Shown: positions 1 to 11,214 of the stretch, in pieces
Numbering within the stretch: the stretch's first letter is position 1
Layout of the letters: each line of letters starts with the position of its first letter
NCBI RefSeq assembly: GCF_049243985.1
Contig: NC_135373.1
Location: 8,043,501-8,107,500 of the forward strand
Source: Paroedura picta
Lineage: Eukaryota; Chordata; Lepidosauria; Squamata; Gekkonidae
DNA: 64,000 nt
Reading direction: 5' to 3'
Notes under the pieces: generated by a model
The model's input: only the letters and a program-made list of their open reading frames with translations
Database searches by the model: none
What the model was told of the DNA's origin: nothing
Program-made: the position numbers and the translations under genes

Positions 1-295
1 AATTCAGGAAGCATTTAGCAAGCATTAAGCCTGCTGATCTCGTGTCCTTGTCCTCTGGCATGTTTCAAATCTGATTATTTATGTTTTTGTTTATTTGCTA
101 GAATTATAGCCCACCACTCCCAGAACAGCTCACGGCAGGTAACAAAGGCCAGATAAAATCCCCAATAAAACCCCCAGTAAGGTCCAGCATACCAAAACCA
201 CAAGATTAGCAGCGAATAAAACTATCATCCCAGCCCAGTCCAGCAGCATGCCACCTGCCATGGGGAGTGAGTGAGGACTAAACTGATGGATTTAC

Positions 296-475
296 ATAGT
301 CTGTGAGCTGGTCCAGCCTGAGGAGGGACCTCTGATCTCATTTGCTCTGTCCTCAACCAAAGACCTGGTGGAAGAGCTCCATCTTACAGGCCCTGCAGAT
401 GTGCCTGCTCCATCAGGGCCCTGAGTTCACCCAGGAGCTCATTCCACCAGGTTGGGGCCAGGACCGAAAAGAACC
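296..475 (-). repeat. L2 LINE C-terminal/3' fragment
   Basis: The complementary strand has the repeated L2 landmark of a trapped W-N-E-L-P-like segment followed by FR.ACK-like codons and a QAF ending, degraded. A LINE-tail-like sequence (ttatagcccaccactcccag) lies at about 95-150. Other fragments of the family occur at 1860-2110, 11215-11630, 17270-17515 and in gene B introns. Confidence 0.5.
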
Positions 476-510
476 CATATAGAACCCATATAGAGATTGG
501 AAATACTCAC

Positions 511-531
511 TTTCACCTGGTTCACTACTTG
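511..531 (-). CDS. Gene A microexon (21 nt), last one in the window
   Basis: The exon encodes QVVNQVK; acceptor is aaaattgtag and donor is gtgagta. No stop or polyadenylation site follows before position 1, so the gene continues to the left. Confidence 0.75.
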
Positions 532-3500
532 CTACAATTTTAAAAAGAGAGAAAGAGAGAAAGGAAGTTAATCTTTCATGCTTCTTGGTACATTTTGGAA
601 AAGCTTGTTTTTAGCACAGGGCAAGAAAGCACAGATTGCCTGAACCCCCAACACCTTACACCAGGGGTAGACAAACTGCGACCCTCCAGATGTCCATGGA
701 CTACAATTCCCATGAGCCCCTGCCAGCATTCGCTGGCAGGGGCTCATGGAAATTGTAGTCCATGGACATCTGGAGGGCTGCAGTTTGACTACCCCTGCCT
801 TAAACTGAGAATGTCCAACACATAAATGTATTGGACACAGACTTGTATTTGTTTCATAGCAGTCCAGCTGTCATGAATTGTCCCAAAGAATCTGGGAGCT
901 ATAGTGCATGCAGCTGGCTTCCCATGTATTCCTGCAAGACAGGAAATTGCTGTTAAAATACTAGACATTACTGTTAACTTACTGTTAAAATAATACACAT
1001 TGATGTTTAAGTTTAACCATTCAGTCATTCATAACATGTAAATCACGTACAGAATATTTCTTAATGGAATCTGATTCTGCACAGCTAAATACTTGCTAGA
1101 ATCCCTCTAATAATTCACATGCTGCACGTCTTGGTCTAATCCCCTTAGTTTTAAGCACTTACTCGGGCTATTTTACTTTTCCCATTATTTTATTCTTTTT
1201 AGCATCCTAAAGACTATTTAATCACTAATTTTCTCACTATTCATTGTACTTAGATTGAAACTACAAATCTGTTTACTATCAATAACCACATCAGGTCTCC
1301 ATTCCAGCTCCCTAAAGTTCCTTAAAACAAAAGGACTGGATATTTGGCTGCGGGGAAGCTCCAGAAGGAGGAGAATAGCAGCATCTCTATTTTGAAGTCA
1401 CTGGCAAGAAAGGCCTCTCAATTCCACGTTGTTCCATTTCATTTTAGTTGGTATGGGAATCCATAGAGGGATCGAGTGGGAAATTTAATAGCTATTCACT
1501 AAGGACCACATTGAGTTTTCTTGGGAGCGCTTGTAGAAATTAGACAGGAAGAATAAGAAAGAGGAGTAATTCAGATTCCTATGCCCATGCCCAGAGGGTT
1601 CACAATACTCACTTGTGCATCGGATTTCACATGGCCTTCCAGCTAAATTTAAAAGGAAAGTGTTATTCTTTCAGGCATTTTTCATATTTTGCCACATGAA
1701 AATCTTGTTTTACTTCCCCACATGTTTATGCGGGAACCAGTAGTGTATGGTAAGCCCTAGGACTGTGATAAAGGAGTATTTAATATGCAGTTCCACACAC
1801 ACTTTTATGGAGTTAGCCCCACTATATCCAGTAGATATACCTAGGATTGTACTGCTTGTCCAGTTGAAGAGATCATCTCAGCCTTAGGTCTGGAAGAATA
1901 CTCGTGTCTTACAGGCCCTGCAGAACTATGATAGTGCCCTAATGTCAGACAGCACTCATTCCACCAGGCTGGGCAAGGCCAGGCAGATCTCTTTGGAGCC
2001 AGGGATTACCAACAAATTGGCATTTGATGAACACAGTCCTCTCCAGGGGCATACAGAGAGAGACAATCTCTCAGATATACAAGACCGAGTCTGCATAGAT
2101 GTTCACTTTACTTCCTTCAAAGCTATCCAGTGGCAAGGGGGAATGGTTGCCACCAGGGACTTGGACAAGGAAAATGGCATTCAGATGTCTGGTATCAAGA
2201 TCGGAAGTTTACTGTCTACATGGATGATAATTTGGCTGCTCTGCGACTTTTCTCAAAATACCCCTGCAAAGCAAGTTTGGGGAAGATGTTTGCAAATATA
2301 GAAGATCCTGGGAAGTGCAAAGAAACACCCCGATGCTGTGAAGTAGCAGGGGGGCGGGGACAACAGACCCTGCTTTCTGCTATATCCAAGCCAGGGCAGA
2401 TGACCTATGTTTAAGTGACCAAACTCAAACTGTGGTGGTCACTAAATGATCACATTTGACAGACAAGCTTTCATTTAATTCCTTGAGGGAATCCTGCAGG
2501 GCCTGTAAGACAGAGCTCTTCTGCTGGGCCTATGGTTGAGGCCAGCTAGGATAACAGAATAACATCAATTCCTCCAACTTGCTCCTCAAATTCATTTTAT
2601 TTACCTCAGCACTTCATGTTGGTGCTAATATTGGCTAGCTGTGTTTTTTATTAATGAATATCCAATGTATCCAATTAGTTGTACACCACCCCAAGACAGC
2701 AAAATTGGTATCAGACTGTCTAGCAACCAAAGCGAATCAAATGGAATATCGAATCAGTATATTTGAAAAAGGGAGTCACTGGATGCATTACAAGTAATAT
2801 ATCTAGTAATGCACTCGAGTGATCTATCTAGACCTACTTCTCCAACATGGGCCTCCCCCATCCTCTCCCACCCTTCTCTTCCCTGAACAAGAGCATTTTG
2901 ATGCTTTAGATTTTAAATGTTAATGTGTAATGCTTGTTTGAAATGATTATATAATTTACTGCTAATTTACAGTTTACACCAACTCGAGACGACCTGGCTA
3001 AGAGGGGGTGGTATATAAATTGAAATATAAATTAATAAAATTAAAGCCAAGGAAATTCTGTTTTCACTATAGTAAATTATATTGTGTAGATCTTTACTGA
3101 GAGATTCCTCTCAGAATCAAAAAGTATCACCTGACAATGAAAGACAAAGCCCCAGTTAACAGCAAATTCCAAACTATTCCCCAATACAATTTGAAATACT
3201 CACGTTTTTAATATGGGTCTAAATATAAATAAAAATATAAATAAAAACATAGTTATTATTTTGCTTTGGTATTTCCTCAAAAATATTTATTACATTACAA
3301 TATATATATTGTATGTGTGTAGTGTGTGTGTGTGTATCTTGTTCCCTAGCAGAATTCATCCTCAGTGCTTCTGAATTAACACTGCATAATCTTGAATTAA
3401 CCTATATTAAAATAGATCTGCAGTGAGAGGCAGAGATCTCCCAGAACTGCACAATCCATTAAGGATTTATTGATACATGCTGATTTGAAGACCGTGATAG

Positions 3501-6500
3501 TATTGCCTATTTTGAAGGGCCACTACAAGTACAATGGATATGCCAACTGGTCCCAGGCAGCTCAGCTCATGAGGTTTACGCATCCACCCAACAAAAAAGT
3601 TTTCACTAAAAATTATTTGTCCAACTCTTTATCTACTCGAGTAGTTTCCATTTTAATATGCCCATGTAATCCCTTGTGTGGGAGACTAACAGAACATCCT
3701 TTGAATAACATGTTGTCCAAACATTATAACAAAATTAGGAATTTCAGTTTTGAAGCTCCACTAGTAATGCTTTTCGTTGATGTATATCGACAACCTACTC
3801 ATTTCAATTTCTTTTTACTGAGATTGAATCAAAAGTTCATTGATCTCATAATATTTATAAATTGTTTTTCAGAAGGGTACCTTTTGCATTTGCATGTTGG
3901 ACATTTTATCTTCTAAAGGCCTTAATGTTCGTTTGTTATCCTTTTACATTTTTGGCTGCTCAGCTCACATATAGGTAGAGCTAATGGAAATCTCATTTAC
4001 CTCGGCCTCTTTGTTATCAGATCACAGGTATCTTTAGAATTCTAAGTAGGAGCTTTTAAACTTCTTTTTGTTGCATCCTTCCTTTTCTTCCGTATACTTT
4101 TGTCTCAACAAATTTACATGCCCCCTTTTTTCTTCTATGATTGGTTGCTATAAAAAGTAACCATTGTTTTCTCCGCTATAATAAGTCTGCTTAGAGATTG
4201 TATCATACATGCAGATGTCTTGGCTCTTTATCTTTTATGGACAACATCTATATAAGACCCCACTCCAACAGGACTGTAGCACCAGAAACAGACGGTATTG
4301 AAACAGGGTCTTAATTAGACAGCTGTTATAATTTATTTATTTATTTTATATAAATAAATAAATAAATAATTTACTATATTTACTATATCATGCACTGTAT
4401 ATGGGGAATTTTTACACTGCATGCTCTATATTGTTTGTACTGTATATATTAACAATTTGGTTTGACACAGTTAAGGATAATTGCTTTTTTCCCATCATTT
4501 TTGCAGCCTCTGGTACTCAGTTCTTTATAGGGTATAAATGAACAAAATAAATTTAAGGTGCAGTATTTTCCCATATTAGTGTAAATGGGGATAATTCCCT
4601 TTTACTGCAAAGGTGTGGAGGAGCCCCTTGAGGTGGACAATCAGTTCCTTGCCTGACTCAGGAAGGAAGATATAATTCCTGCAGCCTACCCAAAGGCAAA
4701 ATCTGGCAGTAAGGCCAATTCATAGAAAATAGTTGAAACACTCACTTCCAGGGAGTTCACAGTTTCCTAAATCCAGAGAAGAGAAAGAAAGCAGGTTAGT
4801 CTTGTGTGCTTCTTGGTACTTCTTGAAAACTTGCTAAATAGTTGGAATGAGCAGAGGCTAACCTTGAGCAACCTATTCTGAAAGAGTTATCTATACCTGA
4901 GATTTTGGGGGTTTATACCAATATCAATTTTCTCAAAAGACTTTGGGAAATGTAGTTCATGAATGGTGCTGAGAATTTCTCTGAGGCCAATTCTACATGG
5001 GCGGAAAAAACCCAGAGGATGCCTATCTCCCCACTTCCACATAACATCGCTGCCGGGTTGGCCCCTCCCAGGCACACCATAGGCTGCTGTTGCCCCACTT
5101 TAAGGGAGCACAGATATTTTCTGCATTCCCTTATGCGCTCCAGGGGTCAATGGGGCCAAGCCCCGCAGACGTCTGTATGAACAGGAAGAGCTGGGTCTTT
5201 CAGGCCCAGCTCCTCCCCATCCTATGGAGGCCCTTGGGGGTGCAAACAATGCCCCACTCAGCTCCGCAGTACTTTACAGTGAGGTTGGGCTGAATTTGGC
5301 CTTTTTTTTTTTTGCAGGAAGATTCAAATCCGTCCCTGGCCATGGAAATTTGCTGGCTGACCTTGGGCTAGTCACAGGCTCTCAACCTCATCCACCTCAC
5401 AGGGTTCTTGGTGGGATTATAGGGAGACTGGTGTAAGCCACTCTGTATGGAGAATAGTGAGTAAATAAATTAAGAGTGCAATTTATAATTGAAATGCTCA
5501 CCTTCACTTTGCTTATCAGGCCCTATTTTAGAAGGGGGGAAAAAAGAAATCTGGTTATTTTTACACATTTCTTGGAAATTTGCTATGCAACCGTAGTAAA
5601 CTGGGATTAATAGCCTGAACCTGAACAATGAGTTCTGGAAGAGTATCTATATCTGAGACTCTGGAGGGTTATACCAGTTTGCCATTGCTTTCTTCAAAGG
5701 TCTCTGGGAAATGTAGTTCATGGTAGATGCTGAGAATTTTCTCAGAAAGAAGTTTCTTCTTTTCTCAGAACCACACTTCCCAGGACATTCTGGGCAGGAG
5801 GCATGATTGCTAAATCAATTTCATTCTCTGATATTTGTAAATCTATTTGTTTAACTTTTTTCTTACATAGTCAGTAGGCTGTGTCATCTTATTCATTCAT
5901 CAGATTTTCTCAGATACAGAACTGGACTTCACTTGCCCTCTTCTGGTGTCATAGGCAACATCTCGGAATCAAGAAATCTGATTCACGATGTTTAAAAGTC
6001 CTTTACATTCTCCTCCTGTTTTGTCTTGGCAGATCTGGGTCTCGCTCATCTGTCCCATTGATTAAATGCAAATGAAATGCAGTTGAAGAGACCCTTGCCA
6101 TTTATGTGGGATCAGTGCAGATAATAGAACCCAGATAACCGGGATGCCCCCTGTCTCCTGCCTTTCATCCAGCAACAACATGATATAATGGTAAGCATGT
6201 CAGATTAGGAGTTGAGAGATTGCAAATTCAAATCCCCACTCTGCCACGAATGCTTGCTGGGGAACTTCAGGCTCCTTACTCATTCTTATCCTAACCAACT
6301 TCACAGGGTGGTTGTAAAGGGGGGGGGTATAGGAGCAGGGGACAATAGGAGTCACTTTGCATCCCCATTGTTGGTAAAGGTAGGCTATAGTGATGGCCTC
6401 ATGGGTGTAGAAACAGTCTGGAGGCAATGCAACAATACTGATAAAGTTCCAGCTCGCATTTGATTTCTACTTTTACATTGCTGACAATAGTTGAACAAGG

Positions 6501-9500
6501 TATTTTCAGAGGGAAAGAAATTGATGGTATTTTTGCTATTGTTATCTATGTAGGATTTTCAGGTGGAGTTGGTGTGTCTATTTTTCAACCCAATGTGACC
6601 AAAATTGCAGAGGAATGCAAGCTCTTGACCATTCAGGACCACCCAAGTTTCATGTAAAAAGGAGCAAGGGTTTCAATTCTAGACCCCCAAACCAAGGTAT
6701 CCCCAACCATCCCCTTTGCAGGTGGAGAGAGGGCCCCAACCCCATAAATGAGGGAATGAAAAAGAATGGTGGAAACTCCCTGTGGATTATGATCCAAAGG
6801 GATCAGATGGAAATACTGTAGTCCCTTAAAACAGTGGTTCTCAACCTTCCTAATGCCGTGACCCTTGAATACAGTTCCTCATGTTGTGGTGACCCCCAAC
6901 CATAAAATTAGGCAAGGGTTCTTTCATAGAAATTAAACCGAAACTGACCAATGGTGTGAAGATCCATGGTTCATGATTGTATATTAATTGGGTTCCCCCC
7001 CCCCGGGCTTTCTCAGTTCAGTTCTGCCTCTTGTCCCACCATGCCGATCATGCGCCACCACCTGAAGCATCTGGTGGGAGACTGCACCATGCTGGAGGTG
7101 CTGCTGGAGCGGCTGGCAGCCGAGCGTGGGCACCTGCAGGAGGAGTGGCAAATATGGCAGTGCCCCTCCAGCCAAGCTGCTCGTCCTGCCCCGACCCCTG
7201 TGAAAGGGTCATTCGACCCCCAAAGGGGTCCCGACCCCAGGTTGAGCACCACTGCCTTAAAAGGATCCAATCTTAAGGGAGAAGTGTCATTGTCTAGGAA
7301 ATCAGTGGAATCAAAGAAAAAGGCAAATCCATATTGCATTGCTGATAAGCACCCAAACGTTAAAAAAATCAGAAAGATTCTTATATTGCTATTCTGGGAA
7401 ATTGCGGTATCATCCGCAAACCAGACATTTCCATGTATATCTTTGGCCTTGGAATTTCATTAGGACACTGTGAGCTGAATAATACTCACGTGCAGGAAAG
7501 GCAGGGAAAATCCCTAAAATTAAAAGCAAACAGTTATTCCTTCATTACTTTTGATATCTTTGCATATTTATTTGATTTGATTACAATTGTATACCACACT
7601 CCCTTGCAGATCAGGGCAGTTTACAATGTAGATTTGTATTACAATGCAGAGAAAGCATTTATTAGGATGGACTTTACAACATTTCTACCATTATATCATT
7701 GTGACTTTAGAACTGCATAACCGATAACTGCACAACTGTAGTTCAATTTTTTCTGAGTATTGCAAGATCAGGAGTCACCCTGTACATCTGCTGGAAATAA
7801 TGGTTTCTTCAGTTCTTCATCCACAAAACGTTGTCTAATGGTCTTGTTTCTAGGCTTTCCCTTCCTGAATTTATTTTATTCATTCGTTTGTTTGTTCATT
7901 CGTTTATTCATTCATTTGTTTATGCACTTATATCTTGCCCTTTCCTAAAGGCTCGGGGCAGCTTGCAAAAATTTAAAAATATTTTAAAAATGTGAAATAA
8001 GTTTTAAAGCTCTAAAATTCATAATTATAATCAAAATCATTTATTCAACCTTCAGGCCACCTCCTCTTTACAGGAGCTTAGATGGTCACAGAACGGGGGG
8101 GGGGGGAGCGTATAAGTTTTGAGAGAACCTGTTAAAAACTGGATTAAATTGGGCAAACTCAACAGGGATTCAAACCAACCAAGGCATTTATTCTGCACTT
8201 AGATTTCATGCCTTGTATATTGAAATTATATGCAGAGAAGAATTAACCTTCCTGCACCAATAACACCTCCCACCACTGGACAACAGTAGGATTCAAAATT
8301 ATGAAGATCCACTCCTTGGGGGCGGGTCTCCCCCCCTAATCCCCCTGCTCGGTAAACCATGAGATGCCGAGTTGGAAATTGACACAGGTGGGAATTAGCA
8401 TGAGTTTCTCAATATACAGAAGATTTGCTATACTCACATCAACCGGTTTCTGAACCTAAAAATTAAAAGAATAAAAGTAGTTATTTCTTCAATCTTTTCG
8501 GCATCTTGAAACTCTTGATTGCCCTCCCCACAAACACACGGTGATGTCTGAGACCTCGCAGGCAACCTGCCATCCTCTTAACCCTTTAAGCTTCTCTGTT
8601 CCCAGTGGAATGATCCCAATGCTCCATTTCACAACCATCCCCAACAATTAATTTTTTCACAACGTCCGCTAGAATTCTTTTCTCTCCCGATTGTTAGACA
8701 AGAATGTGTTCCAAGTTTGGTATATTTCCTTTTAGCGTTACTTTCAATTGTAAATCTTTGGCACTTGTTCCTCTGGTGGTTTTGGATGGAGTAATGGAAT
8801 GCCACCACAGTGTCAAAGGCTGGAATGGCAACCCACATTTGCTAGGACTATTGAACACAATGTTCCTCCTCCACGGTTGATGTTACTACAGGACAATGGT
8901 TTTCAGCCTTTTGGGATGCCTCACCCTTATTTTTGTGTTGACCAATGACATGGAATGAGCTGTTTAATTCTCACTTTGAGAGGGAAGAGGTATTATGGGG
9001 CTTGAAAAGGGCAGATTGTATGGCAGAACAGCTGTCATCACAGTTATGCATACAGAAGGTGGATTCCTCTAATTTTAGTTCAATGTAAAAGGTAAAGGTA
9101 AAGGTATCCCCTGTGCAAGCACTGGGTCATGTCTGACCCTTGGGGTGACGCCCTCTAGCGTTTTCATGGCAGACCCATTATGGGGTGGTTTGCCAGTGCC
9201 TTCCCAGTCATTACCATTTACCCCCCAGCAAGCTGGGTACTCATTTTACTGACCTTGGAAGGATGGAAGGTGGAGTCAACCTTGAGCCGGCTGCTGGGAT
9301 TGAACTCCCGGCCTCATGGGCAGAGCTTTCAGACTGCATGTCTGCTGCCTTACCACTCTGCGCCACAACAGGCTCATTTTTAGTTCAATGTATCTCCCAA
9401 TAAATATTTCTAGTTCTAGATTACCATGGGTTAAGGAACTATATCACCTGTTAGCTTGGGGTAGTGGCTACTAATCTGGTGAACTGGGTTTGATTCCCCA

Positions 9501-10277
9501 CTTCTCCACATGCAGCCAGCTGGGTGGCCTTGGGCAAGTCACAGTCATTTTAGAGAAGCAGTCTTTCTCAGAGCTCTCTCAGCCTCACCTACTTCACAGG
9601 GTGTCTGTTGCGGGGACAGGAAGGGAAGGCAATCATAAGCCACTTTGAGACTCCTTCAGGCAGTGAAAAGTGAGGTATAAAAACCAACTCTTCTTCATCT
9701 TCTTCTAATCATGTACAGAAAAAGTAGAAAAGTAGAGGCCCCTCATTTTGTCCAAATGTAAAATATTGATAAGTAAAGTTGGTGGTGGAAAGTGCTTCAA
9801 CTGAGACCGCTGAGGGCATTCTAGGCAAGAGACAAACCACAGTGATTTACCATTGCCTGCCTCTGCTCTGCAACCCTGGCCTTCCTTGGTGGTCTCCCAT
9901 CCAAGTGCTAATTACAGCCAACCCTCCAAAGCTTCCAAATCTGACCTGAGCAGTCTAGCTTGGGCCATCCTGGCTAAAGATAGTTATTCATCTAATATCT
10001 TGATCCTTGATGCCTTGCATAATGGATAATGGTCTTGCCTAAAGAAGTATTTTGAGTCCATAGAAATATTACAATCCTATATGCAAAGCTCACCCAAGAG
10101 CCTGCTCAGTATTAATGGAACACGAGATATGGCAGTTTTAAGAGAGAGAAATGCAGCCTTACCACTAGCCCGTTGACATTTGGGCAAACGAGAAGCGCAA
10201 GAAGAATAGCAGAAAGAGCCTGGAGTTTCATCTTGGCTTCTCTTCGGTGCTTCTCAGGAGTGAAATCACCAAGGTGA
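511..10277 (-). CDS. Gene A: small secreted coiled-coil protein made of microexons (KRTDAP-position candidate), 3' end outside window
   Basis: Eight minus-strand exons (69, 18, 24, 21, 21, 15, 30 and 21 nt) are each a whole number of codons, bounded by AG acceptors and GT donors, all phase 0-0; 73 codons are visible and no stop is reached. Exon 1 encodes a signal peptide, so the product should be secreted. From the fourth exon on, I, V, V, L, I, L, V and V recur at alternating 3 and 4 residue spacing across the junctions, with one Asp interruption, as in an amphipathic coiled coil. Mammalian KRTDAP is a secreted protein of about 99 residues from several small exons, lying downstream of DMKN on the same strand; the GFSLPFLH exon loosely recalls its TPFLN segment. 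The identity is inferred from position and architecture. An SBSN-like helical secreted protein is an alternative. The real 3' exons lie left of the window. Confidence 0.6.
662..797. mobile_element. Palindromic hAT-type MITE
   Basis: A near-complete palindrome begins CAGGGGTAG and ends CTACCCCTG, flanked by 8-bp near-identical duplications ccttacac/ccttaaac (one mismatch). The 8-bp duplication and CAG ends fit hAT elements. Confidence 0.75.
806..1606. other. Gene A intron, no recognised element
   Basis: AT-rich intronic sequence; I see no repeat family or exon-like splice pair here. Confidence 0.4.
1613..1642 (-). CDS. Gene A microexon (30 nt)
   Basis: The 30-nt exon encodes LEGHVKSDAQ. Acceptor is taaatttag and donor is gtgagta, phase 0-0, continuing the coiled-coil pattern. 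Confidence 0.75.
1860..2110 (-). repeat. L2 LINE fragment
   Basis: Resembles the 296-475 copy (acaggccctgcag, cattccaccaggctggg). Short open frames here are repeat-derived. A further piece in the opposite orientation lies at about 2460-2560. Confidence 0.45.
2880..3045 (+). repeat. LINE 3' tail
   Basis: Ends in the ggtggtatataaattgaaatat form followed by AT-rich sequence, typical of L2/CR1 3' ends; family assignment is approximate. Confidence 0.4.
3204..3218 (-). CDS. Gene A microexon (15 nt)
   Basis: The shortest exon seen is 15 nt and encodes THIKN, with acceptor tatatttag and donor gtgagtat. Its five residues keep the heptad register between the neighbouring exons, which supports its being real; skipping it would break the register but not the reading frame. 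Confidence 0.6.
3480..3905 (+). mobile_element. Penelope-like retroelement fragment, GIY-YIG region
   Basis: The translation (148 codons, 3470-3916) contains FTHP, ILICPCNPL and RLTEHPLN segments and an H-like linker that align with the C-terminal GIY-YIG endonuclease region of Penelope-like elements. The tyrosine and glycine positions are degraded. Function is not expected. Confidence 0.5.
4746..4766 (-). CDS. Gene A microexon (21 nt)
   Basis: The exon encodes the seven residues ETVNSLE; acceptor is tggatttag and donor is gtgagtg. Flanking intron sequence (GAGAAAG... and TGCTTCTTGGTA) is shared with the exon at 511-531, showing exon-plus-intron duplication. Confidence 0.75.
4960..5300. repeat. 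Unclassified interspersed repeat
   Basis: GC-richer block with ttctacatggg, a ccgcag(t/c)act core and gggtctttcaggcccagct, resembling the block at 13020-13560. No coding capacity recognised. Confidence 0.35.
5318..5465 (+). repeat. tRNA-derived SINE fragment (gtgtagtggtt type)
   Basis: Matches the internal part shared with the copies at 9443, 26240 and 57885: ctgaccttgggctagtcacag, then cacctcacagggtt and gtaagccactc. Confidence 0.5.
5502..5522 (-). CDS. Gene A microexon (21 nt)
   Basis: The exon encodes the seven residues GLISKVK, one heptad that opens the coiled-coil stretch. Acceptor is ctaaaatag and donor is gtgagc. Confidence 0.75.
6186..6330 (+). repeat. Degenerate tRNA-derived SINE
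   Basis: A tRNA-like head (taatggtaagcatgtcagattagg ... aaattcaaatcccc, the B box) is followed by the tttcacagggtggttg region. Same family as 5318-5465. Confidence 0.4.
6832..7254 (-). mobile_element. SPIN-type hAT element, non-autonomous
   Basis: The left end reads CAGTGGTTCTCAACCTTCC then taatgccgtgaccc, and the right end aggttgagcaccactg; both match SPIN termini. Flanks carry an exact 8-bp duplication, ccttaaaa. The interior (a run of C, then GC-rich sequence with a 165-codon open frame) does not match the SPIN interior I know, and no transposase is visible. Confidence 0.8.
7490..7513 (-). CDS. Gene A microexon (24 nt)
   Basis: The 24 nt encode GFSLPFLH, with acceptor ttaattttag and donor gtgagta, phase 0-0. 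The PFL core is the segment that loosely resembles mammalian KRTDAP. Confidence 0.75.
7560..7965 (-). repeat. LINE tail-like AT-rich sequence with (TTCATTTG)-like simple repeat
   Basis: Two poly-pyrimidine segments precede tatatcttgccctttcc and ccttgcagatcagggcag, the shape of LINE/SINE 3' tails read in reverse. Family uncertain. Confidence 0.35.
8438..8455 (-). CDS. Gene A microexon (18 nt)
   Basis: An 18-nt exon encodes VQKPVD between a T-rich acceptor (taatttttag) and the donor gtgagta. Upstream lies an AATAAC-type branch-point-like motif that recurs before many exons in this window. Confidence 0.75.
9088..9377 (-). repeat. tRNA-derived SINE with BovB-like tail (Sauria-like), complete
   Basis: Read on the minus strand: gagcc, a tRNA-like head with A box (tggcgcagagtgg) and B box (ttcaatccc), a unique body, and an end in tacctttacctttacc. 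A 15-bp target duplication, ttttagttcaatgta, flanks it exactly. Confidence 0.8.
9443..9710 (+). repeat. tRNA-derived SINE ending in aactcttctt, complete
   Basis: Head ggtagtggctactaatctgg with B box ggtttgattcccc, body cttgggcaagtcacag and tttgagactcctt, tail aaccaactcttcttc. The tail is the seed of the GAA arrays elsewhere in the window. Confidence 0.65.
9838..9975 (-). repeat. 5S-rRNA-derived SINE
   Basis: Minus-strand sequence reads like 5S rRNA internal promoter (gatgggagaccaccaagg) with the accompanying ggcaggcaatggtaaa body. Confidence 0.55.
10163..10231 (-). CDS. Gene A exon 1, signal peptide
   Basis: The ATG at 10231 lies in a good context (CCAAGATGA) and opens 23 codons: MKLQALSAILLALLVCPNVN, then GLV. 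A Lys is followed by a hydrophobic core (ALSAILLALLV) and small residues, as in a secretory signal peptide. The exon ends in GTG|gtaagg, phase 0. Confidence 0.85.
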
Positions 10278-10300
10278 AGTCTGGGGACCTTCCTGGCTGT

Positions 10301-10307
10301 ATTTATA
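10301..10307 (-). promoter_or_regulatory. TATA box of gene A
   Basis: Read on the minus strand the sequence is CTATAAATAC, 70 nt upstream of the gene A start codon. A start site about 25-30 nt downstream gives a 5' UTR of roughly 40 nt with no intron needed. Confidence 0.65.
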
Positions 10308-10399
10308 GCAGGTGTCTGTCCATACGTTTCATGCTCAATCGGCAACGTGTCACGCCTCCATTGTCAATCACTTCTGCAAACAAGGCAAGGTTAACTTCT

Positions 10400-10510
10400 C
10401 ACAATCTTTATCATGTGGAATATAATCACGGAGTCTAGCACCTGAAGCCAACTTTTCATAACTGTAATCTTTTGGAACGTTATCATGGAGTCCAGTGCCT
10501 GAAGCCAGCT
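10400..10510 (-). repeat. Imperfect ~60-bp tandem duplication in the gene A upstream region
   Basis: Two adjacent copies share an ATCTTT start, an ATCA(C/T)GGAGTC(T/C)AG core and a CCTGAAGCCA(A/G)CTT end. They lie about 100-200 nt upstream of the TATA box, so a duplicated promoter-proximal element is possible. The function is unknown. Confidence 0.5.
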
Positions 10511-10662
10511 TGAGCTATCACCACGTTGATTAGTTCCTCATTGGGACATTAAAGTGGATGGCTTTGATTTTTCCCAGGTACATGGGCTGAGACATCTTCA
10601 AGAGCAATAAGCAAGGAATGCAACCATTCTTCTTCACAATACTGCCAAAGGGTATTGTACAG

Positions 10663-10957
10663 CAGTTGTCCCCAACCTTTTTATCACCGGGGACCAGTCA
10701 ACGCTTGACAATTTTACTGAGGCCGGGGGGGGGGGGGGTTCCCACCGGCACCCCTGACTTCCCGTTGCCTGCTGGGGGGCGCTGCCAGCAGCAGCTGTGC
10801 AGTGCCATGCTGAGGGGGAGCCCCAGCCATGGCGGCCACTGGTGGCAGAGTGGCAGGGCAGCCCCCAATGTATCAGCTGGGGAGGAGGAGCTGTGGCCCT
10901 ATACCGACTGATCTACGGACCGAGACCGGTCCCTGGACCGGGGGTTGGGGACCACTG
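10663..10957. mobile_element. hAT-type MITE (GTCCCCAACC ends)
   Basis: Begins cagttgtccccaacctttt and ends ggttggggaccactg, an inverted pair; flanking 8-mers agree at six of eight positions. Related copy at 14757-15141. Confidence 0.6.
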
Positions 10958-11214
10958 TCGTACAACACTGGAAAGGATGTTTAAGTTCTCAAAGGAGAAC
11001 TCACCAGAATTTTAAAATAAATCAATGAATCAGATTTTTACAAATGTGGATTGTATTTTCCCATTTCCAAAAAAAAAGCAGAATTTCAAAAAGTGGTTTG
11101 ATTTCAAATCTGTGTGAAATGTGAAGGTGAAATGTGATTGGTTGCTCATGTGTCATGTGCTCTGCATTGTCCCCAACACATGTCTGTTAAGATTAATCAT
11201 TGCTCTGTGAACTC

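Noticed and set aside
7021-7250. GC-rich interior of the SPIN-type element as a host CpG island
   Set aside because: It is bounded by the element's termini and target duplication, and recurs in the second copy.
6966-7463. 165-codon frame as a small gene
   Set aside because: Most of it lies inside the SPIN-type element and contains no transposase motif.
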